Made by a program: the position numbers and the translations under genes | Shown here: positions 53,393 through 61,831 of the stretch, piece after piece | Position numbering within the stretch: position 1 is the stretch's first letter | Layout: each line of letters begins with the position of its first letter | Origin: Streptomyces prunicolor NBRC 13075 | Lineage (GTDB): Bacteria; Actinomycetota; Actinomycetes; Streptomycetales; Streptomycetaceae | Assembly: GCF_000367365.1 (NCBI RefSeq) | Contig: NZ_BARF01000025.1 | Location: 372,001-436,000, forward strand | Length of the DNA: 64,000 nucleotides | Direction of reading: 5' to 3' | Notes under the pieces: generated by a model | What the model saw: the letters and a program-made list of their open reading frames with translations, nothing else | The model's database searches: none | What the model was told of the DNA's origin: nothing

Positions 53393-54475
53393 GTGCATCC
53401 CCTGCCGCCCGGGCGGATCAGCGGCCCGGTCAAGACCTTGGTCGTGGCCCTGGTCGTACCGCTGCGGGGCCCGGCGGGCGTCTTCGGCCCGTCCTGCGAA
53501 CTGGCCGCGCAGCTCGCCGTGGAGGAACTCAACGCCGTCGGCGGTGTGTTGGGCCGCGAGGTCCGGCTGATCGTGGTGGACGGCGGTGCGTCGGCGGAGC
53601 AAGTGGCCGCCGAGGTCGAGGTGTTGGTGTCGATGCGAGCCGTCGACGCGGTGGTCGGCTGGCACACCTCGGCGGTCCGCAAGGCGCTGGTGCCGCGCAT
53701 CGCGGGCCGGGTGCCGTACATCTACACCGCACAGTACGAGGGCGGCGAGCGCACACCGGGCGTGTTCCTGACCGGCGAGACCGACGCGGCCCAACTCCTG
53801 CCCGCGATGCGACTGTTGGCGGAGGAGACCGGCGTGCGGCGCTGGTGCACGGTGGGCAACGACTATGTGTGGCCGAGGGTGACCGCCCGCGCCGCGCGCC
53901 GCTACGCCCGCGAGTGCGGCGGCCGGGTGCGGGGCGAGGCGTTCGTGCCGCTGGGGACGTACGAGTTCGGGCCGGTGCTGCGGCGCGTCGAGCGGTGCGA
54001 GGCGGACGCCGTCCTGATGCTGCTGGTCGGCGACGACGCGGCACGCTTCAACCGGGCGTTCGCCGCGCACGGTTTGCATCAGCGCTGTCTGCGGCTGAGC
54101 ACGCACATGGACGAGAACATCCTGCTGGCCACCGGCGCGGAGGCGACCGAGGGGCTGTGGGCGGCGGCCGGCTACTTCGAGACCCTCGCCACCGCCGAAA
54201 GCCTTGATTTCAGCGGGCGTTACGCGGCCCGCTTCGGCGTGGAGGCTCCCGTCGTGGGCAGCCTCGGCGAGTCGTGTTTCGAAGGCGTACGACTGCTCGC
54301 GGCCCTGGCCGAGCGCGCGCGGTCGCTCGACGTGGGCGCCATGTGCGCGATGGACGGCACGGTCTCGTACGAGGGCCCGCGAGGCGTACTGCGTCTGCAC
54401 GGCAATCACCTCCGCCAACGGCTGTACCTGGCGCGGGCGGACGCCTTCGACTTCGACATCGTCGCCCAACTCTGA
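53393..54475 (+). CDS. periplasmic-binding-fold sensor (AmiC/UrtA-like) without signal peptide
   Basis: This 360-residue protein is a type I periplasmic-binding fold of the branched-chain amino-acid/urea/amide group. It shows VVPLRGPAGVFGPSCELAAQLAVEELNAVGGVLG, WHTSAVRKALVPRI, VPYIYTAQYEGGE and VGSLGESCFEGV. The gene starts at GTG 53393 behind GGAGG and has no secretion signal or lipobox, so it probably stays in the cytosol as AmiC does in Pseudomonas. No ABC permease genes are present. The next gene is an NCS1 permease, so it may sense or deliver that permease's substrate (an amide, urea or nucleobase). Confidence 0.83.
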   Translation: MHPLPPGRISGPVKTLVVALVVPLRGPAGVFGPSCELAAQLAVEELNAVGGVLGREVRLIVVDGGASAEQVAAEVEVLVSMRAVDAVVGWHTSAVRKALVPRIAGRVPYIYTAQYEGGERTPGVFLTGETDAAQLLPAMRLLAEETGVRRWCTVGNDYVWPRVTARAARRYARECGGRVRGEAFVPLGTYEFGPVLRRVERCEADAVLMLLVGDDAARFNRAFAAHGLHQRCLRLSTHMDENILLATGAEATEGLWAAAGYFETLATAESLDFSGRYAARFGVEAPVVGSLGESCFEGVRLLAALAERARSLDVGAMCAMDGTVSYEGPRGVLRLHGNHLRQRLYLARADAFDFDIVAQL

Positions 54476-54687
54476 CCTTCCCACCTGCTCCGACCGAGAG
54501 TACCTTCCCTCAGGAATAGTTTCCACAGGAAGCATCGATTAAATCTACGCGCGTCGCCAAAAGAATTTTGAAAGCCCTTCCATTTAAAGCAGGTGAAACG
54601 GTCGGGAAACAATTCGGCGTGACTCTTCCGTCCAACTCCCCCGGGCCGTCCGGGAGGTGACCCACACCCGTGGAAGAGGGAAGTGTC
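54476..54687. promoter_or_regulatory. AT-rich gap upstream of the NCS1 permease
   Basis: Bases 54520-54600 are far more AT-rich than the rest of the window, with stretches such as CGATTAAATC and CATTTAAAGC. Several short inverted TTCC/GGAA repeats lie near 54507-54533. It likely holds a regulated promoter. I could not match a known riboswitch. Confidence 0.4.
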
Positions 54688-56385
54688 GTGACGGAGATCG
54701 TCGACAAAGAGGCGCCGGCAACGGCTGCCGGACGGACCTACAACGACTGGGCGAAGAACGACACGCTGGAGGACTACTCGCTGCGCTACGCGCCGAAGTC
54801 CTTCCGCCGCTGGACGCCGTACGTGGTGGCCACCACCGCTCTCGGCGGTATCGCGTACCTCGCCGACTTCGCCATCGGCGGTTCCATCGCGATCTCGAAC
54901 GGCTTCTCCAGCGCCATGGTGGCGATCCTGGCGGCAGCGGTGACGATCTTCCTCACCGGCATCCCGATCTCGTACTACTCCGCCAAGTACTCCATCGACA
55001 TGGACCTGTTGACCCGGGGCGCGGGCTTCGGCTACCTCGGTTCGACCCTCACGTCGGTCATCTACGCCAGCTTCACCTTCATCTTCTTCGCCCTAGAGGG
55101 CTCGATCATGGCGCAGGCGTTGGACCTGGGCCTCCACATCCCGCTCGCCGTCGGCTACTTGATCTGCTCGCTGATCATCCTGCCGCTGGTGATCTACGGG
55201 ATGACCGCGCTCTCCAAGATGCAGGTGTGGACGCAGCCGGTGTGGCTGGTGCTGATGGTCGCGCCGTTCGTGTCCATCGCGATCCAGGAGCCCGGCAAGT
55301 TCTCGCAGTTCACTCACTTCGCGGGCAACTCCCCCACCGGTTCCAGCATCAGCATGCTCGGCGTCGGCGCGGGCGCGGGTGTGGCCCTCTCGCTCATCGC
55401 GCAGATCGGTGAGCAGGTCGACTATCTGCGCTTCATGCCCGACAAGACCCCCGAGAACGCCAAGAAGTGGTGGGGCGCGGTGCTTTCGGCAGGTCCGGGC
55501 TGGGTCGTCCTCGGTGCGGCCAAGCAGATGGGCGGCGCGTTCCTCGCCTTCTACATCGCCGGCAGCGTGGGCCTGGCCAAGGCCAACGAGCCCATCCAGC
55601 AGTACGTCCACGGCTTCAAGACCTTCGCCGCTCCGGTCGCCCTCGGGCTGGCGACGTTCTTCGTGATCCTGTCCCAGGTGAAGATCAACTCGACGAACGC
55701 GTACTCCGGTTCGCTGTCCTGGTCGAACTTCTTCTCCCGCCTGACACACCGTCACCCGGGCCGCGTGGTCTACATCTTCCTCAACGTCGGCATCGCCCTG
55801 GCCCTCATGGAGGGCGGCGTCTTCGGCTTCCTCAACACGGTGCTCGGCTTCTACTCCAACGTGGCGATCGCCTGGATCGGCGCGGTGGTTGCCGACCTGG
55901 TCATCAACAAACCGCTCAAACTCAGCCCGTCCTACATCGAGTTCAAGCGCGCCCACCTGTACAACTTCAACCCGGTCGGCTTCGGCTCGATGCTCATCGC
56001 GTCGGCGGTCTCCATCGCCGCGTACTTCGACGCGTTCGGCGACTACGCCAAGGCCTACTCCCCCTTCATCGCCCTGTTCCTGGCGATGGTCCTCTCACCC
56101 CTGTTCGCGTACCTCACCAAGGGCAAGTACTACATCGCCCGCCTCGACGACCTGGCGGAGCCGCTGCTCGACGCGGACGGACTCCCCTCGGCCGTCATCC
56201 TCAACTGCACTGTCTGCACAACGGACTTCGAGCGCCCCGACGTGGCGAACTGCCCCTTCCACTCGGGCCCGATCTGCTCCCTGTGCTGCAGCCTGGAGAA
56301 GGACTGCCACGACTCCTGCAAGAGCGCTCCCGGCGCCACGGGCCCGGTAGACCTGGCGATGCCCGCCGTACGCTCGGCGGACTGA
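54688..56385 (+). CDS. NCS1-family (purine/cytosine permease-like) transporter with Cys-rich C-terminus
   Basis: This 565-residue membrane protein has about 12 helices and NCS1-like features: YSLRYAPKSFRRWTPYVVATTALGGIAY at the start and AKYSIDMDLLTRGAGFGYLGS. After the last helix, residues about 505-550 form a compact segment with eight cysteines and two histidines (NCTVCTTDFERPD, NCPFHSGPICSLCCSLE, CHDSC), likely a zinc or iron-sulfur site facing the cytosol. Ordinary nucleobase permeases lack this. GTG 54688 lies behind GAGGGAAG; GTG 54670 is the alternative. It follows the cytosolic binding-fold gene. Confidence 0.88.
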   Translation: MTEIVDKEAPATAAGRTYNDWAKNDTLEDYSLRYAPKSFRRWTPYVVATTALGGIAYLADFAIGGSIAISNGFSSAMVAILAAAVTIFLTGIPISYYSAKYSIDMDLLTRGAGFGYLGSTLTSVIYASFTFIFFALEGSIMAQALDLGLHIPLAVGYLICSLIILPLVIYGMTALSKMQVWTQPVWLVLMVAPFVSIAIQEPGKFSQFTHFAGNSPTGSSISMLGVGAGAGVALSLIAQIGEQVDYLRFMPDKTPENAKKWWGAVLSAGPGWVVLGAAKQMGGAFLAFYIAGSVGLAKANEPIQQYVHGFKTFAAPVALGLATFFVILSQVKINSTNAYSGSLSWSNFFSRLTHRHPGRVVYIFLNVGIALALMEGGVFGFLNTVLGFYSNVAIAWIGAVVADLVINKPLKLSPSYIEFKRAHLYNFNPVGFGSMLIASAVSIAAYFDAFGDYAKAYSPFIALFLAMVLSPLFAYLTKGKYYIARLDDLAEPLLDADGLPSAVILNCTVCTTDFERPDVANCPFHSGPICSLCCSLEKDCHDSCKSAPGATGPVDLAMPAVRSAD

Positions 56386-56400
56386 GCCCCGCGTTCCCAC

Positions 56401-56436
56401 CGCTGCGGCCCGTGTCCCACGACACGGGCCGCAGCG
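56401..56436 (+). terminator. Strong 16-bp stem terminator after the NCS1 permease
   Basis: CGCTGCGGCCCGTGTC (56401-56416) and GACACGGGCCGCAGCG (56421-56436) are exact inverted copies with loop CCAC. A second small hairpin CGCGTGG/CCACGCG lies at 56440-56458. Confidence 0.85.
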
Positions 56437-56476
56437 TCACGCGTGGCCGACCCACGCGATCGGCAGAATCTCCCCC

Positions 56477-57508
56477 ATGACCTCCCACTTCCTCGTCTCC
56501 CGCGCCCGACACCTCGCCGACGGCCTCCTCGCCCCGCACGCCGAACAGGTCGACCAGGAAGGCGTCCCGGCGAGCCACATCGAGGCGATCAAACGCTCCG
56601 GCCTGCTGGGCGTGAGCGCCCCCGTGGCCTACGGCGGCTCGGCGGCCCCCGGCGCGGTGGCGAGGGAGACGGCGGAGATCCTGGCCGGGGCGTGCTGCTC
56701 GACCTGGTTCGTACAGACACAGCACCACACGCCGGTCATGACCCTGGCGAAGAGCGAACTACCGGTACGGGACCGCCTGTTGGGACCGCTCGCGCGAGGT
56801 GAGCTGATGTCCGGGGTGGCGTACGCGCATCTGCGGGCGTATCCCCGGATCCCGGTGCGGGTGACACGGGAGCGGGGCGGCTGGCGGTTCGACGGGACGG
56901 TGCCCTGGTACACGGGCTGGGGCCTCAACGACGTCATGCTGCTCGCGGGGGTGACGGGCGAGGACGAGGCACTGTTCGCGTTCACGGAGGCACGGGAGCA
57001 GGAGGGACTGCGACCGTCCGACCCGATGCGCCTGGCGGCGCTCACGGCGTCCCGGACGGTGTCGCTGGAGTTGGCCGGCCTGTGGCTGCCCGAGGAGTCG
57101 GTGGCGCTGCGCGTGCCGTACGCGGAGTGGGCGAAGACCGACCGCCCGAAACCGACGAACGCGTCACCGGCGGTCTTCGGCGTCGCGGAGGCGGCCCTCG
57201 CGCTGCTGGACGAGGACACCTCCGGCCCGATCCGCACGCGGCTCGACAACGTACGCGAGCAGGCCTACGTCCTGGCCGAACACCCCGTACCGCATGACTA
57301 CTTGGAGGAGCGGCTGTCGCTCCGGACGCAGGCGTACGAGGTCCTCATGACGGCGACCACGGCTGCGGTGGTGGCCGGCGGCGGCCGGTCGCTGTCCTTG
57401 ACGAGCAAGGCCCAACGCCTCGCGCGGGAGGCTCTGTTCCTCCTGGTTCAGGGCCAGACGGCGGAGTCGAGACGGGTCCACCTGACGGCAATCGCCGACC
57501 GGCCGTAA
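56477..57508 (+). CDS. acyl-CoA dehydrogenase-family flavoprotein (monooxygenase-like subgroup)
   Basis: This 343-residue protein has the acyl-CoA dehydrogenase N-terminal helical domain (1-110; IEAIKRSGLLGVSAPVAYGGSAA) and middle beta domain (WRFDGTVPWYTGWGLNDVMLLAG). A C-terminal helical part ends in GGGRSLSLTSKAQRLAREALFLLVQGQT, where the end of the fold binds flavin. It is shorter than true acyl-CoA dehydrogenases and lacks an obvious catalytic Glu, so it may be a flavin-dependent hydroxylase or an inactive relative. It starts without a Shine-Dalgarno, soon after the terminator of the NCS1 gene. Confidence 0.82.
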   Translation: MTSHFLVSRARHLADGLLAPHAEQVDQEGVPASHIEAIKRSGLLGVSAPVAYGGSAAPGAVARETAEILAGACCSTWFVQTQHHTPVMTLAKSELPVRDRLLGPLARGELMSGVAYAHLRAYPRIPVRVTRERGGWRFDGTVPWYTGWGLNDVMLLAGVTGEDEALFAFTEAREQEGLRPSDPMRLAALTASRTVSLELAGLWLPEESVALRVPYAEWAKTDRPKPTNASPAVFGVAEAALALLDEDTSGPIRTRLDNVREQAYVLAEHPVPHDYLEERLSLRTQAYEVLMTATTAAVVAGGGRSLSLTSKAQRLAREALFLLVQGQTAESRRVHLTAIADRP

Positions 57509-57594
57509 TTCGGTTGACCTGGTCACGGAGCAGCGCTGCACTGTGGCGGGGCACCACAGCAGGTGGTGTCCGTATCGGGGAAGCAGTGACAGCG

Positions 57595-58815
57595 ATGGAG
57601 ATCCGTCCCACGACCGACGAGGACCGTGACGTCTTCGTCGACACGGCCCATGCCGCGTTCGGGCTCTTCCCGGAAACCCCGGTCGAGGGCGGCGGGCTCT
57701 GGTGGTCGGCGCTCGAAATGGACCACTGCGTGCTCGCCCTGACCGCGGACGGGCGACCGGTCGGCACCGCGGCCACGCACCCCTTCGAGCTGACCCTGCC
57801 CGGTGAGACCCTCGTCCCGGCCCCCGGAGTGACCGCCGTCGGCGTCCTGCCCTCGCACCGGCGCCAGGGCGTGCTCAGCGCGATGATGCGGCATCAGCTC
57901 ACCGAGCTGCGGACCCGCGGGGAGTTCCTCTCCGTGCTGCTGGCCTCCGAGGCCCCGATCTACGGCCGGTTCGGCTACGGACCGGCGACCTACACGGGGC
58001 GGCTGACAGTGCAGCGCCACAAGGCCGCTCTCGACCTCCCTCGGGCGCACAGCACGGCCGACGGCCGAGCGACCGGCTCGGTCGAGGTGCTGCGGCGTGC
58101 CGAGTGCGGCGAGATCCTGGAAGAGGTCTACGACCGCTACCGCCGCGCCCAGCCCGGCGCGCTGTCCCGGCCGCACCGCTGGTGGGCTCTGCGCGCGGGG
58201 CAGCCCCCGATCTCTCCGGCGCCCCGCTACATCGCCGTTCACCGGGACGCCGACGGTGTGCCGGACGGCTACGCCAGCTACTCGATCGGTGAGAAGCAGA
58301 CCTTGACGGTCGACGAGACCATCACCACCGACGACGCCGTCTTCACGGCCCTGGCCCGGTTCGTACTCGGCCACGACCTGGTCTCTCAGGTCGTGTTCAA
58401 GCACGTCCCGCCCCAGCACCCGCTGCGCTGGCAACTCACGGACTTCCGCGCCGCCGAGATGGGCGGCGACACGGACTGGCTGTGGGTACGGCTGCTGGAC
58501 GTCCCGCGTGCGCTGACCGCGCGCGGCTGGTTCACGGACGGCGAGCTCGTCCTCGCCGTCGACGACCCGTTCCTGGACTGGCACGGCCGCTACCTGCTGA
58601 CCGTCCGGGACGGCAAGGCCGAGTGCGTCCCGACGGGCCGGGAGCCCGATCTGTCCCTGGACGTACGCGACTTGGGCTCGCTCTACCTCGGCGGTACCGC
58701 CCCGAGCACACTCGTCCGGGCCGGACACATCCGGGCCCACCGCCCGGACGCGGCCACTCGCGCCGACGCCCTCTTCCGCACCGACCGCTCCCCGCACTGC
58801 CTGCACTGGTTCTGA
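57595..58815 (+). CDS. Eis-like GNAT N-acetyltransferase
   Basis: This 406-residue protein is a three-part enhanced-intracellular-survival (Eis) type acetyltransferase. An N-terminal GNAT fold has the acetyl-CoA loop VGVLPSHRRQGVLSAMM, the catalytic-Tyr region APIYGRFGYG follows, a second GNAT-like part is next, and an SCP2-like C-terminus ends in HWF, the usual free carboxylate. Eis of mycobacteria acetylates several amines of aminoglycosides and proteins; here the substrate is unknown. ATG 57595 is chosen because Eis homology starts there. Confidence 0.92.
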   Translation: MEIRPTTDEDRDVFVDTAHAAFGLFPETPVEGGGLWWSALEMDHCVLALTADGRPVGTAATHPFELTLPGETLVPAPGVTAVGVLPSHRRQGVLSAMMRHQLTELRTRGEFLSVLLASEAPIYGRFGYGPATYTGRLTVQRHKAALDLPRAHSTADGRATGSVEVLRRAECGEILEEVYDRYRRAQPGALSRPHRWWALRAGQPPISPAPRYIAVHRDADGVPDGYASYSIGEKQTLTVDETITTDDAVFTALARFVLGHDLVSQVVFKHVPPQHPLRWQLTDFRAAEMGGDTDWLWVRLLDVPRALTARGWFTDGELVLAVDDPFLDWHGRYLLTVRDGKAECVPTGREPDLSLDVRDLGSLYLGGTAPSTLVRAGHIRAHRPDAATRADALFRTDRSPHCLHWF

Positions 58816-58836
58816 CCACGCGCCGGCCCACACAGA

Positions 58837-59979
58837 TCAACCGGCGAACGGCACCTGTGCCGCGGAAGCCCGCTGCTCGCCGACCGGGTGCTGCCACACG
58901 CCCTCCGCCGCGAGCCTCGGCAGCACCCCTTCCCCGAACCAGTACGCCTCCTCCAGGTGCGGATACCCGGACAGCACGAACTCCTCGATCCCCAGCGCCG
59001 CATACTCCTTGATCCGCTCGGCGACCTCCTCGTGGCTGCCGACCAACGCCGTCCCCGCCCCACCCCGTACGAGCCCGATCCCGGCCCACAGGTTGGGATG
59101 GATCTCCAGCCCGTCCCGGCTGCCGCCGTGCAGCGCGAGCATCCGCTGCTGCCCCTCGGACTCGCTCCGCGCCAGCCCGGCCTGTACGGACTTCACGGTC
59201 TCGGGGTCGAACCCTTCGAGCAGCCGGTTCGCCTCGGCCCACGCCTCCGCGGAGGTGTCACGGGTAATGACATGCAGCCGGATACCGAACCGGATCGTCC
59301 GCCCCTCCTTGGCCGCCAGCCCCCTGATCCAGGCGATCTTCTCGGCGACCTGGGCCGGCGGCTCACCCCAAGTGAGGTACACGTCCACGTACTTGGCGGC
59401 GATCTCCCCCGCGATCGGCGACGATCCCCCGAAGTAGACCTCGGGCACGGGGTCGGGCAGCCGCGCCAACTTCGCGTCCTCGACACGCAGATGCTCACCG
59501 GCCACATCGACGGTCTTGCCGTCCCACAACTCCCGCACGATCTCCAGGAATTCGCCGGTACGACGGTACCGGTCGTCCTTGTCGAGGAAGTCCCCGTAGG
59601 CCCGCTGCTCGTGGCTCTCGCCGCCGGTGACGACATTGAGGAGCAGGCGTCCGCCGGTCTGCCGCTGGAACGTGGACGCCATCTGCGCGGCGAGCGTCGG
59701 CGAGACGAAGCCGGGCCGGAAGGCGACCAGGAACTTCAGGCGTTCGGTGTTCTGGCTGACCATCGCGGTGGTGAGCCACGCGTCCTCGCACCAGGCGCCG
59801 GTCGGCGTGAGGGCGCCCACGAAGCCGAGGTCCTCCGCCGCGCGGGCGATCTGGCTCAGGTAGGCGACCGTCGGCGGCCGATCGCGTCCGGAGGCGGTGG
59901 CGGGGGTGCCGTGACCGCCGCCCACGACATGGCGGCTGTCCCCGTTGGTGGGGAGGAACCAGTGGAAGGTGAGGGACAC
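58837..59979 (-). CDS. ssuD: FMNH2-dependent alkanesulfonate monooxygenase
   Basis: This 380-residue luciferase-like TIM barrel closely follows SsuD: HWFLPTNGDSRHV at the start, TPTGAWCEDAWL, YFGGSSPIAGE, YLTWGEPPAQVAEKIAWIRG, RFGIRLHVITRDT and LWAGIGLVRGGAGTALVGS. It splits alkanesulfonates into aldehyde and sulfite, using FMNH2 from SsuE and oxygen. It is the last known gene of a sulfur-acquisition operon (stop at 58837) and is co-transcribed with an SfnB-like gene 35 bases upstream. Confidence 0.94.
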   Translation of the reverse strand: MSLTFHWFLPTNGDSRHVVGGGHGTPATASGRDRPPTVAYLSQIARAAEDLGFVGALTPTGAWCEDAWLTTAMVSQNTERLKFLVAFRPGFVSPTLAAQMASTFQRQTGGRLLLNVVTGGESHEQRAYGDFLDKDDRYRRTGEFLEIVRELWDGKTVDVAGEHLRVEDAKLARLPDPVPEVYFGGSSPIAGEIAAKYVDVYLTWGEPPAQVAEKIAWIRGLAAKEGRTIRFGIRLHVITRDTSAEAWAEANRLLEGFDPETVKSVQAGLARSESEGQQRMLALHGGSRDGLEIHPNLWAGIGLVRGGAGTALVGSHEEVAERIKEYAALGIEEFVLSGYPHLEEAYWFGEGVLPRLAAEGVWQHPVGEQRASAAQVPFAG

Positions 59980-60014
59980 GTGGGGGCTCCTGTCTGGACT
60001 GTCCTGTAGGTGAG

Positions 60015-61211
60015 TTAGAGGAGGCCGTGGCGGGGTGGCCTGGTGCCGTTGAGTACGTAGCGGCCGATGTGCTGGATCTTCCAGCGGGCCGGGTCGTGCA
60101 GGGTGTGTGTGCGGGCGTCACGCCAATGCCGGTGCAGGTTCAGCGAGTTGAGGGCCGAGCGGGTTCCCGACACCTCGAACAGCGCGCCCGCCACCTCCAC
60201 GGCGGACTGCGCCGCGTGCACCTTGGCCGCCGCGACCGCGATGGAGGCCTCCGCCGCCGAGTCGTCGTTGAGGTCGGCGCGCGCCGCGTCCACAGCCTTG
60301 GCCGCCTGGATCAGCAGGGCCTCGGACGCCCTTACCTGGATGGCGAGTTCACCGAACCGCTGGATCAGCAGCGGGTCCTCGGCGGCGGTCTCGACCCCGC
60401 TCTCGAACCAGGGGCGGCTCTTCGTCCGGACGAACTCGGCGGCCTCGGCCAGCGCTCCCCCGGCGATCCCGGCGTCGATGGCCGCGTGCAGCAACTGGGC
60501 CACGGCGCCGTGGAGTTGAGGGCCTTCGAAGGTGAGGTGGTGTGGCAACACCCGGTCTGCGGGGACGGCGACCGCCTCCAGGCGGACCGTGCCGCTGGCC
60601 GTCGTACGCTGGCCCATTCCGTCCCAGTCGTCGACGACCGTGACGCCCTCGGCGTCGCTCGGGACGTACGCGACATGGAGGTTGTCGTCCTCGGTGCGGG
60701 CGAGGACGGGGATCCAGTCGGCGAAGAGGGCGCCGGTGGAGTAGTGCTTGACGCCGGTCAGTCGGTACGAGCCGTCGGGCTGCCGGGTCAGGCGGGTGCG
60801 GATGTCCTGGACGTGTTTGGTGCCGGCCTCCGACTGGGCGTTGCCGAAGCGGCGGCCGGCGAGGAGTTCGGCGAAGAAGAACTTCCGCTGGTCCGGGGTG
60901 CCCTGACGGCGGATCACATTGACGTAGGCGAAGTGGCTCTGCGGGATCTGGGCGAGGCTGCCGTCGGCCGAGCCGAGCAGGCGGAAGATCTCGGCGAGGG
61001 TCTGCGCGCTCACGTCGGCGCCGCCGTGTTCGGCGGGAACGGTGACGGCGAGCAGTCCGGAGCCGGACAGCCGGTCCAACTCGGCGCGCGGGAGCCTGCG
61101 TTCGGTGTCGCGCGCCGAGGCCCCGGCCCGGAACTCGTCGGCGAGTGCGGCGGCCAGAGCGAGGGCCTCGGCGTCGTCCGCGATCACATGGGCGGTCGCA
61201 CGGTCGGTCAT
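60015..61211 (-). CDS. SfnB-family sulfur acquisition oxidoreductase
   Basis: This 398-residue acyl-CoA-dehydrogenase-fold flavoprotein has GLLAVTVPAEHGGADVSAQTLAE, FGNAQSEAGTKHVQD, TGVKHYSTGALFADWIPV and a RTHTLHDPARWKIQHIGRYVLNG tail, the signature of SfnB proteins. These are encoded with dimethyl-sulfone and alkanesulfonate genes in many bacteria, but the exact reaction is not settled. It lies five bases after the flavin reductase and 35 before SsuD in the same operon. Confidence 0.9.
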   Translation of the reverse strand: MTDRATAHVIADDAEALALAAALADEFRAGASARDTERRLPRAELDRLSGSGLLAVTVPAEHGGADVSAQTLAEIFRLLGSADGSLAQIPQSHFAYVNVIRRQGTPDQRKFFFAELLAGRRFGNAQSEAGTKHVQDIRTRLTRQPDGSYRLTGVKHYSTGALFADWIPVLARTEDDNLHVAYVPSDAEGVTVVDDWDGMGQRTTASGTVRLEAVAVPADRVLPHHLTFEGPQLHGAVAQLLHAAIDAGIAGGALAEAAEFVRTKSRPWFESGVETAAEDPLLIQRFGELAIQVRASEALLIQAAKAVDAARADLNDDSAAEASIAVAAAKVHAAQSAVEVAGALFEVSGTRSALNSLNLHRHWRDARTHTLHDPARWKIQHIGRYVLNGTRPPRHGLL

Positions 61212-61216
61212 GGTCG

Positions 61217-61771
61217 TCAGCTCGCCGCGGCCAGCAGCGGGGTGCGGCCGAGGGCCGACGAGAACTGGTCCACCACCTGGGTGAGCGCCTCGGTGGTGGC
61301 CGGGGCGACGGTGAGCGAGCCGTCCTCGTGGGCGGTGATGTCCTTGTCGAGGGTGAACCAGCCCTGGACTATGTGGGCCGCGCCCATGGAGTTCAGCACC
61401 GGGCGGAGCGCGTAGTCGATGGCGAGCACATGTGCGGTGGACCCACCCGTGGCGAGCGGCAGCACGGTCTTGCCGGTGAGGGCGTACTGCGGGAGCAGGT
61501 CGAGCAGTGCCTTGAGGACGCCGGAGTAGGAGGCCTTGTAGACGGGGGTGCCTACGACCACTCCGTCGGCGCGGGCGAACAGTTCGGTGGCCTCGACGAT
61601 GGCCGGGTGGCGGAAGTCCGCGCCGAGCAGGGCCTCGGCGGGGATGGTGCGCACGTCGAGCGGGATCACCTCATGGCCCTGGGCGATCAGCCGCTTGTCC
61701 AGGTGTCGTAGAAGCCGGTTGGTGCGGGAGGAGACGGAGGGGCTGCCGGAGACGGACAGGACGGTGGCCAT
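61217..61771 (-). CDS. ssuE: NAD(P)H-dependent FMN reductase
   Basis: This 184-residue flavodoxin-like reductase supplies FMNH2 to the monooxygenases of the operon. It has GSPSVSSRTNRLL, GVVVGTPVYKASYSGVLKALLDLLP and LATGGSTAHVLAIDYALRPVL. The Tyr in IDYAL (Tyr120) corresponds to the pi-helix tyrosine of Escherichia coli SsuE that gates flavin transfer. ATG 61771 lies behind AGAGGA; an upstream ATG at 61804 is weaker. It is 60 bases after the DszC-like gene and five before the SfnB-like gene. Confidence 0.93.
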   Translation of the reverse strand: MATVLSVSGSPSVSSRTNRLLRHLDKRLIAQGHEVIPLDVRTIPAEALLGADFRHPAIVEATELFARADGVVVGTPVYKASYSGVLKALLDLLPQYALTGKTVLPLATGGSTAHVLAIDYALRPVLNSMGAAHIVQGWFTLDKDITAHEDGSLTVAPATTEALTQVVDQFSSALGRTPLLAAAS

Positions 61772-61831
61772 GGGTCCTCTTTCGGGGAGGTGGGGCGTCC
61801 GCACATGTGCGGACGCCCCAGGGCTGGCGGG

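Noticed and set aside
54476..54687. Guanidine or purine riboswitch upstream of the NCS1 permease
   Set aside because: No match to the conserved cores of those riboswitches that I could recognise by eye; a covariance-model search would decide.
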